NCBI GenBank assembly: GCA_014728565.1
Contig: WJLK01000014.1
Location: forward strand, 1-5,250
Reading direction: 5' to 3'
Origin: Candidatus Pacearchaeota archaeon
GTDB lineage: Archaea > Nanobdellota > Nanobdellia > Pacearchaeales > GW2011-AR1
Length of the DNA stretch: 5,250 nt
The first letter of the stretch is position 1; every line of letters starts with the position of its first letter. The translations under genes and the position numbers were made by a program. The notes below the pieces were generated by a model. The model searched no databases. It was given only the letters and a program-made list of their open reading frames with translations, and was not told the DNA's origin. Below, piece after piece: positions 1-5,250 of the stretch.

Positions 1-1
1 C

Positions 2-421
2 CCTGAATTAGCTGATGCTATTGTTGAGTTAACTGAAACAGGCTCATCTCTTAAATCAAATAATCTAAGGATAATAGAAACCATAATGGAGTCTTCAACT
101 AAGTTTATAGCAAATAAGGATTCAATGAAAGATTCCTGGAAAAAAGAAAAAATAGAGAACATAGCTCTTTTATTAAAGGGAGCTTTGCTGGCTGAGGAAA
201 AAGTTGGATTAAAAATGAATATAGATGACCATAAACTAAAGGAGATTTTAGAAATCCTTCCTTCTTTGAGAAAACCAACTATTGCACCTCTGGGAGAGGA
301 TGGCTGGCTTGCTATAGAAGCTATAATCAATGAAAAAGATGTCAGAAGAATAATTCCTAAATTAAAAGCTCTTGGTGCTCAGGGAATTGTTGAGTATCCT
401 CTTAATAAGATTATTGTTTAG
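2..421 (+). CDS. hisG: ATP phosphoribosyltransferase, long form, C-terminal part (5' end outside window)
   Basis: This is the first enzyme of histidine biosynthesis. It joins ATP and PRPP to give phosphoribosyl-ATP and pyrophosphate in the cytoplasm. The reading frame is already open at base 2 and gives 139 residues before TAG, so the start and most of the catalytic half lie to the left. The visible beginning (PELADAIVELTETGSSLKSN) is the conserved end of the catalytic domain, and ESSTKFIAN follows, as is usual in HisG. From about visible residue 49 to the end there is the HisG C-terminal ACT-like domain, with LPSLRKPTIAPL, DGWLAIEAII and the closing GAQGIVEYPLNKIIV. In the family this domain binds histidine for feedback inhibition and marks the long form, which works without HisZ. 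The ATG at 86 is internal to the conserved sequence and is not the start. The domain looks intact to its natural end. Confidence 0.93.
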   Translation, partial: PELADAIVELTETGSSLKSNNLRIIETIMESSTKFIANKDSMKDSWKKEKIENIALLLKGALLAEEKVGLKMNIDDHKLKEILEILPSLRKPTIAPLGEDGWLAIEAIINEKDVRRIIPKLKALGAQGIVEYPLNKIIV

Positions 422-433
422 TTTTAAAAAATA

Positions 434-450
434 GAAATCTTTTTATATTT
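434..450 (+). promoter_or_regulatory. Candidate archaeal BRE/TATA promoter for the 469 gene
   Basis: The 47-base gap after hisG contains a purine-rich GAAAT (434-438), BRE-like, directly followed by CTTTTTATAT (439-448). The centre of the TATA-like TTTTATAT lies about 25 bases before the ATG at 469, which would place transcription initiation at or next to that ATG. No Shine-Dalgarno sequence is present before the ATG. Both facts fit a leaderless mRNA, common in archaea. T-runs at 440-452 and 462-467 could also end the hisG transcript. This is motif reading in an AT-rich gap, so chance matches are possible. Confidence 0.45.
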
Positions 451-468
451 TTAATATCGAGTTTTTTA

Positions 469-1775
469 ATGGCAAGTTATTTTCAGATACCTGATAGAAA
501 GTCTGGATATTCTTCATTTTTAAGAGAGTTTAGAGCTGAGATTCCTCTGGCAATTGGAAAATATGATTTAGAAGTCAGGGTTAGTGGTAATCTTCCTAGA
601 GAGATTAGAGGGAGTTTACCAATTTTTGGTGGAAATCCTGCTTTTCCATGTGATTATCATGCTCTTAATTCAGGTGGAAGGGGAATTTTATTATCAAATG
701 GAAAAAACATTTAAGATTTAAGGGATGTGATGTTGATGGCAATATAACCATTGCAGTTGCAGAATCCCCTAAGAATAGAATTGCAGATATAAGAACTGCT
801 GCTGAGAGGATTGGTAGAGCAGGATTAGATACAGGGGATTTATGTTTTGAAGGAGTTTATGAACTTCCTGGATATCAGAATAAACCTTTTTCATTTTTCT
901 TAGAAGATTCTGTTGGAAATGAAGGATATGCTAGTGAAGTATTAGCAGGAAATTTTGAAGAAGCTGGTTTTAATGCTCCTTATATATTTCAGGGATCTAT
1001 TGAATATCCAAAGATCCAGTGGAGAGGAGAGCCCTGTTCTACTATTGTTTTTTCACTTCCAAGTCCAGAAAGTGATTTGAGATTTGGAGAGCTCTATAGA
1101 TTTTGTTTTGAACATCTTAAATTTGCTTCTCCTGAAGAATTAAGTGAAATCAATAAGGATTTTGGAGAGTTTTTAGGAAAACTAACTAAATGGTATGGAT
1201 TTATTGCAAGAATAATGGAGGATAATAATTTAGTTCCTACTCCAGATTCACATCAGCATCAGAATTATGTTTTATGCCATATTTCAGAAAATGAAATTGG
1301 TGCTTCAAGAGTTGATCACACTTCAACAGTTGTTGATCAGGCACGTTGCTCTTCATATGCAGAATTTTTAAGACAGAGTTATACTTTTTTTGGATTTCTT
1401 AATATAGTTTTATTACAAGCACTTGATATTGCAAATCAAAATGCTCCTTTAAATGAAGAGAGGTTTGTTGGTTATTTTGATAGAGCTTATAAATGGGATG
1501 AAAGTGTTGATGGTCCTGTAAATCATCTGGATATTCCAGGAGCTGATTCTTATTTTAAGTTATTAAAAGCTAGTTTTGAACAGGGATATCATAAAGAACC
1601 TGTTCCAATTTCTCAGGAAGAATTAATTGCTCTTAGAGATAGAATTTTGGATGTTGAGATTGATGAAGAGAGATTAAGAGAAATTAGAGACTATCAAGAT
1701 AGATTTCTTAGCCAGCTTCCGCCTGGAGCTTTAGAAGCAATATTAGGAAAGCATGGATTAAGAAATAATTGGTAA
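469..1775 (+). CDS. Unrecognised 435-residue protein split by a -1 frame change; possible kinase-like fold
   Basis: I do not recognise the family. The ATG at 469 opens a frame of 81 codons ending at TAA 712-714. The remainder lies in the -1 frame, open from 669 to the TAA at 1773-1775. Joined at the A-run 702-708, the two halves give a 435-residue product (80 + 355). Between 669 and 1076 the second frame has no ATG, GTG or TTG, so its first part cannot be made alone. No signal peptide or membrane helix is evident. The layout weakly recalls protein-kinase-like proteins. K85 sits in RFKGCDVDG. A helix at about 150-168 (NEGYASEVLAGNFEEAGF) is followed by APYI, much as a helix-C glutamate precedes the GxxxP segment. 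A helix ending near 252 is followed by D260-x-H-x-H-x-N266 and a later D283 in SRVDHTS, which could be a catalytic loop and metal-binding aspartate. The spacing is not canonical, so this is a hypothesis only. The promoter at 434-450 suggests its own leaderless transcript. Confidence 0.7.
702..708 (+). other. A_AAA_AAC slippery heptamer at the frame break
   Basis: In the frame set by the ATG at 469 the bases read GGA AAA AAC ATT TAA, so the heptamer is A AAA AAC in the register X XXY YYZ required for tandem -1 slippage. After a slip the next codon is CAT (708-710), and translation continues as H-L-R-F-K-G. The 0-frame stop comes one codon after the heptamer. Known family knowledge: this type of heptamer drives -1 frameshifting in bacteria and viruses, and an A-AAA-AAT site is reported to do so in the Sulfolobus alpha-fucosidase gene. 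The rival reading is a lost A from a run of seven, which would restore the frame as G-K-K-H-L-R-F. Confidence 0.5.
718..772 (+). other. Candidate stimulatory stem-loop downstream of the slippery site
   Basis: TTAAGGGAT (718-726) can pair with ATCCCCTAA (764-772) in eight of nine positions, with one A-C mismatch; a further T-G pair (717/773) may extend it. Inside the 37-base loop a small hairpin is possible, GCAAT (739-743) with ATTGC (750-754). The outer helix starts about 9 bases after the heptamer, within the 5-9 base spacing typical of -1 frameshift stimulators. The pairing was found by eye without energy calculation, and part of it is AU-rich. Confidence 0.35.
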
Positions 1776-1776
1776 T

Positions 1777-2181
1777 CTACCTCTCAACAACACTAATCAC
1801 AACCTCTCGAGTTCTTGGCTGAGTATCAAAATCAACAAGAATAATCTGCTGCCAGGTTCCTAGAATCAGTTTATTGTTATCAAAAGGAATCGTGATATCA
1901 GGTCCAAGCAAAGAGGCACGAATATGTGAATGGCCGTTGTCATCTCTCCATGTTTCATGATGATAATAATTGCCCTTTGGAATAATTTTGTCAAAAAACT
2001 CCTGAAAGTCCTTAATTAGATTAGGTTCATGTTCAATAACAGTTATTCCTGCTGTTGAACCAATTACAAAAACATTCACAATTCCTTTTTGTTTTTCTGA
2101 TTTTTTCAGAATATTCTGAATCCTGTCTGTTATATTGATGATGTCTGTGTTGCCCTGAGTTTGGATTTTTAGAGTTTGCAT
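1777..2181 (-). CDS. yjbQ: YjbQ/UPF0047 family protein (secondary thiamine-phosphate synthase type)
   Basis: This is a 134-residue cytoplasmic protein of the UPF0047/YjbQ family (COG0432, TIGR00149), close to the usual length of about 135-140. Family members are small trimeric proteins. Some have weak thiamine-phosphate synthase activity, but the physiological role is unsettled. The family landmarks are all visible: GSTAGITVIEHEPNLIKDF (41-59), the H-x-x-x-W-x-D-D-N-G-H-S-H cluster (75-86) with likely metal-binding histidines, LLGPDITIPF (91-100), LGTWQQI (107-113), and the acidic/arginine ending DFDTQPRTREVVI (117-129). It starts at ATG 2181, 14 bases after the cdc48 stop, and is probably carried on the same transcript. 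No Shine-Dalgarno sequence precedes the ATG, so its translation may depend on ribosomes finishing cdc48. It ends one base from the stop of the convergent gene on the + strand. Confidence 0.92.
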   Translation of the reverse strand: MQTLKIQTQGNTDIINITDRIQNILKKSEKQKGIVNVFVIGSTAGITVIEHEPNLIKDFQEFFDKIIPKGNYYHHETWRDDNGHSHIRASLLGPDITIPFDNNKLILGTWQQIILVDFDTQPRTREVVISVVER

Positions 2182-2195
2182 TTAAAATAGGAATT

Positions 2196-4379
2196 TTATT
2201 TCTTAGATTTCTTTTCAGTTTTTCTGGTTTTTTGTTTTTCAGTTGATTTTTTTTCAGTTAATTCTTTTCCAGTTGATTCTGAAATTTCTTTCATTGCTTT
2301 ATCAAAATCCTCTTTTAGTATTTTTAGTATTTTTAGTTCTTTTCTATAAGAGCGTTTAATGGAGTTTATTCCTGCATTTCTGCACATCGCCTCTATATCT
2401 GCCCCTGTCCACTCATCTGTCTTATTAACATAATCTGATAGTTTTACTGATTTATCAAGAGGCATATTTCTTGTATGGACTCTGAAAATTTCCTCTCTTG
2501 TTTTTTTATCAGGTATAGGAAGATGAATTATAGTATCTATTCTTCCAGGTCTTATTAATGAAGGGTCAATTAGGTCTTCTCTGTTAGTAGCTGCAATTAC
2601 AATAACTTTCTCTAGTTCCTCAATTCCATCCAGTTCAGTAAGCAATTGGTTGACAACTCTCTCTGTTGCATCAGATATAGAAGAACCTCTGTGCTTGGAG
2701 ATGCTGTCAAATTCATCAAAGAATATAATAGATGGTGCTACCTGTCTTGCTTTTTTGAAAATTTCTCTGACATGTTTTTCACTCTCTCCAACCCACTTGC
2801 TTATTAATTCAGGTCCTTTAACTGAAATGAAATTAGCATTTGCTTCATTAGCAACTGCTTTAGCAAGAAGAGTTTTTCCTGTTCCAGGAGGTCCTGATAA
2901 AAGTATCCCTTTAGCGGGTTTTATTCCTGCTTTTTCAAATAAGTCAGGTCTGATAAGAGGTAATTCAACTAGTTCTCTTAATTTTTCTTTAGTATCTTCT
3001 AAACCACCTACATCCTTCCATGATACATTTGGTTTGTTGATTAAAACCTCTCTCATTGCTGAAGGTTCAACCTGCCTTAGTGCATCAATGAAATGCTCTT
3101 TTTTTACTTTTATCTTATCCAGAATTTGGGTAGGAACTTTTTCCTCAATATTTTTCAACTGGGAGAAATAAGGTTTTATTGCCTTTAGTGCAGCTTCTTT
3201 ACACAGAACCTCTAGGTCTGCTCCTGTGTAACCTATTGTTACATTAGCTAGCTGGTTGAAATCAACATCTTTATCAAGAGGCATTCCTCTTGTATGTATT
3301 TGCAGAATTTCTTTTCTTCCTGAATCATCAGGAGGGTTGATTCTTATCTCTCTGTCAAATCTTCCTGGTCTTCTTAGAGCAGGGTCTATGTCATCTGGTC
3401 TGTTAGTAGCAGCCATAACAACCACCTGTCCTCTTGATTTTAAACCATCCATTAATGCCAGTAATTGGGCAACAATTCTTTTTTCTGTCTGGTCAATTCC
3501 CTCTCCTCTTTTTGGAGCTATGGAATCTATTTCATCTATAAATATAATTGAAGGGGCATTTTTTTCAGCTTGTTCAAAAATTTCCCTTAGATGTTTTTCT
3601 GACTCTCCGTAGAATTTGGAAACTATTTCAGGACCTGCAATTGAGAAAAAAGCAGAGTCTGTTTCAGAAGCCACTGCTTTAGCAAGAAGAGTTTTTCCTG
3701 TTCCAGGAGGGCCTGTAAGCAAAACTCCTTTAGGAGTTCCAACACCTAGTTTCTGAAAAACTTCAGGATGTTTCATAGGAAGTTCAATCATCTCTCTGAT
3801 TAGTTCAATCTCATTTTTCAAACCTCCAATATCCTCATAACTTATTCCAGTGGCTTTTAAGTCTCCTGCATAAGGAGTTGGTGAGACAATTATTTTTGTT
3901 GAAGGTGTAACTATTACATTTCCTTTTGGTTCTGATTTAGAAATAACATATCCAAGCCTGGTTCCAAAAACATCAATAACTGTTCTCTGATTTAAGACAA
4001 GAGGCTTGTGTAGAAGTTTTGAGTGAAAATACTCTGTGGGGTCATCTGAAAATGCAATTTCCTGTAAAGGCGAGAGTGTTATTTTTTTAGCTTCCTGTAT
4101 TTTTGTTCTGTAAATTTTTATATTATCTCCGATTGATGCTCCTATATTTGACCTGATTGTTCCATCAAGCCTGATTATTTTTTTATTCAAGTCATTTTTA
4201 ATAGAACGCATTGCCTTGACAATAGTAGATTCTTTTGCCTTTATTCCTATAATGTCACCAGATACTAATCCAAACTGGTTCATTATTTTTGAAGAAATTC
4301 TAGCTATTCCTTTGTCAATATCTTCCTGTATTGCTTCAGCAACTTCAAGTTCAATTAATTCTGATTTTTCTGGACTCAT
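2196..4379 (-). CDS. cdc48: CDC48/VAT-type two-ring AAA+ ATPase (p97/VCP homologue)
   Basis: This 727-residue ATP-driven unfoldase forms double-ring hexamers and pulls substrates through a central pore in protein quality control. An N-domain (about 1-175) has the double-psi-barrel segment (ELEVAEA, SGDIIGI, GASIGDNIKI) and a CDC48-2 segment. D1 has Walker A GPPGTGKT at 223-230, Walker B IIFIDE at 278-283, pore motif KFYGES near 255 and arginine fingers R337/R340. D2 has Walker A at 496-503, Walker B IIFFDE at 551-556, pore motif KWVGES near 528 and arginine fingers R610/R613. Both ATPase sites look complete. An aromatic D1 pore is archaeal-style, unlike metazoan p97. The chosen start, ATG 4379, has a strong GGGAGGT four bases before it. 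An in-frame ATG at 4421 would add 14 poorly conserved residues and overlap the upstream hsp20 more. The tail after about residue 695 is rich in Lys, Glu and Thr, ends in EKKSKK and lacks a C-terminal HbYX. Confidence 0.95.
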   Translation of the reverse strand: MSPEKSELIELEVAEAIQEDIDKGIARISSKIMNQFGLVSGDIIGIKAKESTIVKAMRSIKNDLNKKIIRLDGTIRSNIGASIGDNIKIYRTKIQEAKKITLSPLQEIAFSDDPTEYFHSKLLHKPLVLNQRTVIDVFGTRLGYVISKSEPKGNVIVTPSTKIIVSPTPYAGDLKATGISYEDIGGLKNEIELIREMIELPMKHPEVFQKLGVGTPKGVLLTGPPGTGKTLLAKAVASETDSAFFSIAGPEIVSKFYGESEKHLREIFEQAEKNAPSIIFIDEIDSIAPKRGEGIDQTEKRIVAQLLALMDGLKSRGQVVVMAATNRPDDIDPALRRPGRFDREIRINPPDDSGRKEILQIHTRGMPLDKDVDFNQLANVTIGYTGADLEVLCKEAALKAIKPYFSQLKNIEEKVPTQILDKIKVKKEHFIDALRQVEPSAMREVLINKPNVSWKDVGGLEDTKEKLRELVELPLIRPDLFEKAGIKPAKGILLSGPPGTGKTLLAKAVANEANANFISVKGPELISKWVGESEKHVREIFKKARQVAPSIIFFDEFDSISKHRGSSISDATERVVNQLLTELDGIEELEKVIVIAATNREDLIDPSLIRPGRIDTIIHLPIPDKKTREEIFRVHTRNMPLDKSVKLSDYVNKTDEWTGADIEAMCRNAGINSIKRSYRKELKILKILKEDFDKAMKEISESTGKELTEKKSTEKQKTRKTEKKSKK

Positions 4380-4770
4380 TTCTACCTCCCTGTTTATTGA
4401 AAACCACTTCAAGAACTCCATTTCTCATTGTATGAGACATTTTTTTGGAGTTTATGAATTTAGGAATGTTTTTTCTAATTGAAATACCGTTTCTTAATTT
4501 TTGATGCAGATAATCCTGAATATTCTCTCCATTGGATTTTTTTGCAGAGATTTCCAGTTCTTTTCCCTTTACTGCAACAGAAATATCATTTTCATTATAT
4601 CCTGGTAATTCAAATATGAGATAAACTTTATCTTCATCTTCTATAAAATCAATAACTCTGTCTTCATCTTCTCCTTTTATGAAAGTATCTTTTCTGGCTC
4701 TTCTTACTGGAGAACCTCCAAAAATTTCTCTTACAATGTCTTCGAAAGGGTCATCATCAAAAAATCCCAT
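4351..4770 (-). CDS. hsp20: Hsp20/alpha-crystallin family small heat-shock protein (second of the pair)
   Basis: This 139-residue, ATP-independent holdase of the cytoplasm binds unfolding proteins and keeps them refoldable. The short N-arm (1-35) begins MGFFDDDPFEDIVREIFGG, typical of archaeal Hsp20 that start with aromatic-acidic motifs. The alpha-crystallin domain runs from about 36 to 125, with YLIFELPGYNENDISVAV (50-67), ELEISAK (71-77) and the signature NGVLEVVF (117-124). The C-tail RKIRIN contains the I-x-I motif (136-138) used for dimer-dimer contacts. The ATG at 4770 is the only start that gives the whole N-arm, and no good Shine-Dalgarno sequence precedes it. The last 29 bases, including the codons for the I-x-I motif, overlap the start of cdc48 in another frame, so the two are surely co-transcribed and perhaps translationally coupled. 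It is clearly diverged from its neighbour, so the pair is not a recent duplication. Confidence 0.93.
   Translation of the reverse strand: MGFFDDDPFEDIVREIFGGSPVRRARKDTFIKGEDEDRVIDFIEDEDKVYLIFELPGYNENDISVAVKGKELEISAKKSNGENIQDYLHQKLRNGISIRKNIPKFINSKKMSHTMRNGVLEVVFNKQGGRNESRKIRIN
4384..4390 (-). promoter_or_regulatory. Strong Shine-Dalgarno sequence that decides the cdc48 start
   Basis: On the coding strand GGGAGGT is followed by AGAA and then the ATG at 4379-4377. This is a near-perfect complement to the 16S 3' end and the only clear ribosome binding site in the window. It lies inside the last codons of the hsp20 gene in another frame. It supports the start at 4379 over the upstream in-frame ATG at 4421, before which I see no such motif. 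Confidence 0.75.
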
Positions 4771-4815
4771 CTTCTGTTTACATTTATATCTCTCAAATTT
4801 GTTTTTTAAATTTAT
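4771..4815 (-). promoter_or_regulatory. AT-rich spacer between the two hsp20 genes, possible internal promoter
   Basis: These 45 bases are almost pure A/T. On the coding strand TTTAAAAAAC (4801-4810) is TATA-like, centred about 35 bases before the ATG at 4770, which would give a leader of about 10 bases. A second TATA-like stretch, GATATAAAT, is too close to the ATG to serve. Two copies of the palindrome AAATTT (4795-4800 and 4808-4813) lie 13 bases apart and could be an operator, but such words are expected in this composition. No hairpin terminator is seen, so readthrough from the upstream hsp20 is likely as well. Confidence 0.25.
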
Positions 4816-5250
4816 CTATTTTATTTTTATGAATTTTTTATTTTTCTTTTTTTTCTTTGGAAGTTTTATTGTTAAAACTCCGTCTTCATATTTTGCATCT
4901 ATGTTTTCTGAATCTGCTTCTTCTGGAAGATCAATTACTCTTGAAAAACCAAAATAAGCTTTGGCATAACCATATTTTCCCTGTTTCTCATCTTCGTGTT
5001 TTTTTTCTTTTCTCTTTTCTGCTTTTATCTCTAGAGCATCGTCAGTCTGGTTAATCTGAATATCTTGTTTTTCAACTCCTGGTAGTTCTACATGAATAAT
5101 AAATTCATTCGAGTTTTCATGAAATTCTGTCCAGGCATTTCTGTAATTTTCATTTAATTTTTTATTTAGAGCAATTCTTCTGTCAGAAAATAAATTTCCA
5201 AAATTATTAAAGAATCTGTTCATCTGTCTTCTCATATCACTCCACACATC
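4816..5250 (-). CDS. hsp20: Hsp20/alpha-crystallin family small heat-shock protein (first of the pair, start probably outside window)
   Basis: This is a small heat-shock holdase of at least 144 residues as seen. The N-arm DVWSDMRRQMNRFFNNFGNLF is the usual amphipathic start region of archaeal and bacterial Hsp20. The alpha-crystallin domain follows, with FIIHVELPGVEKQDIQI (49-65, counted from the GTG at 5247), ALEIKAEKRKE (71-81), a dimerisation-loop stretch with AYFGFSRVIDLPEEAD (97-112) and the signature EDGVLTIKLPK (121-131). The tail is lysine-rich and ends FIKIK, holding the I-x-I motif (140-142). The frame is still open at the right edge, with GAT (D) before the GTG, and DVWSDM reads as family sequence. 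The true start is therefore probably beyond 5250; GTG 5247 or ATG 5235 are possible but less likely. It is first in the visible chaperone operon. The tail is encoded by an A-rich run (about 4819-4862). Confidence 0.92.
   Translation of the reverse strand, partial: DVWSDMRRQMNRFFNNFGNLFSDRRIALNKKLNENYRNAWTEFHENSNEFIIHVELPGVEKQDIQINQTDDALEIKAEKRKEKKHEDEKQGKYGYAKAYFGFSRVIDLPEEADSENIDAKYEDGVLTIKLPKKKKKNKKFIKIK

Noticed and set aside
469..714. A stand-alone 81-residue protein as the only product
   Set aside because: The sequence stops abruptly after GGRGILLSNGKNI, while the -1 frame carries on with no start codon of its own. A short product may be made, but the joined gene explains the region better.
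1077..1775. A separate 232-residue gene starting at TTG 1077
   Set aside because: The same frame is open back to 669 with protein-like sequence (RFKGCDVDG, GYASEVLAG), and the TTG encodes a leucine inside SPESDLRFGE. It is the continuation of the split gene, not a new start.
2184..2197. Small AT inverted repeat AAAAT-AGGA-ATTTT between cdc48 and yjbQ
   Set aside because: Only five A/T pairs, without a following T-run on the coding strand; too weak to call a terminator and expected by chance in this composition.
2650..3171. Open frame on the + strand opposite cdc48 D2
   Set aside because: It is the antisense shadow of strongly conserved AAA+ sequence, with no family resemblance and no ribosome binding site. 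The same holds for 3256-3612 and 4216-4482.
4380..4421. ATG at 4421 as the cdc48 start (741 residues)
   Set aside because: The Shine-Dalgarno GGGAGGT lies just before the ATG at 4379, the extra 14 residues do not look like CDC48 N-termini, and the longer form would overlap hsp20 by 71 bases.
4679..4957. Open + strand frames with phenylalanine- and leucine-rich, membrane-like translations
   Set aside because: The hydrophobic runs are the reverse complement of lysine-rich Hsp20 codons (AAA read as TTT). The frame at 4857-5054 is the same kind of shadow.

Overview
The window looks archaeal. It is AT-rich, with AGA, TTA and ATT codons favoured. It carries a two-domain CDC48/VAT-type AAA+ ATPase with archaeal-style pore loops, two Hsp20-type small heat-shock proteins and a long-form HisG. 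It also has a BRE/TATA-like promoter placed for a leaderless mRNA. The phylum cannot be fixed from this sequence; a methanogen-like or DPANN-type low-GC archaeon would both fit, and this is inference.

Layout: the left third is on the + strand. It holds the C-terminal half of ATP phosphoribosyltransferase (hisG, 5' end outside the window), a 47-base spacer with a good archaeal promoter candidate, and a 435-residue protein of unrecognised family. That protein is split by a -1 frame change at about 702-710. The right two thirds are on the - strand. Read in the direction of transcription they hold an Hsp20 gene running in from beyond the right edge, a second Hsp20 gene, a cdc48/VAT gene overlapping the end of that Hsp20 gene, and a yjbQ (UPF0047) gene 14 bases further on. 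The + and - blocks converge with one base between their stop codons. No RNA gene, CRISPR array, insertion sequence or intergenic stretch over 50 bases was seen.

How the genes fit together: hsp20-hsp20-cdc48 looks like a protein quality-control operon, in which small heat-shock proteins hold unfolding proteins and the CDC48 unfoldase extracts or unfolds them. yjbQ seems to be a co-transcribed passenger. HisG belongs to histidine biosynthesis and has no evident link to the rest.

The most notable signal is in the unknown + strand gene. Its frame break falls exactly on an in-frame A_AAA_AAC heptamer, the canonical -1 slippery pattern. A 0-frame stop follows one codon later, and a candidate stem-loop starts about 9 bases downstream. 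The -1 frame then stays open for 355 codons. This is either programmed -1 frameshifting in an archaeon or a lost A in a homopolymer (mutation or sequencing error), and the sequence alone cannot decide. The CDC48 protein is also notable for a lysine-rich C-terminal tail in place of the proteasome-docking HbYX ending.
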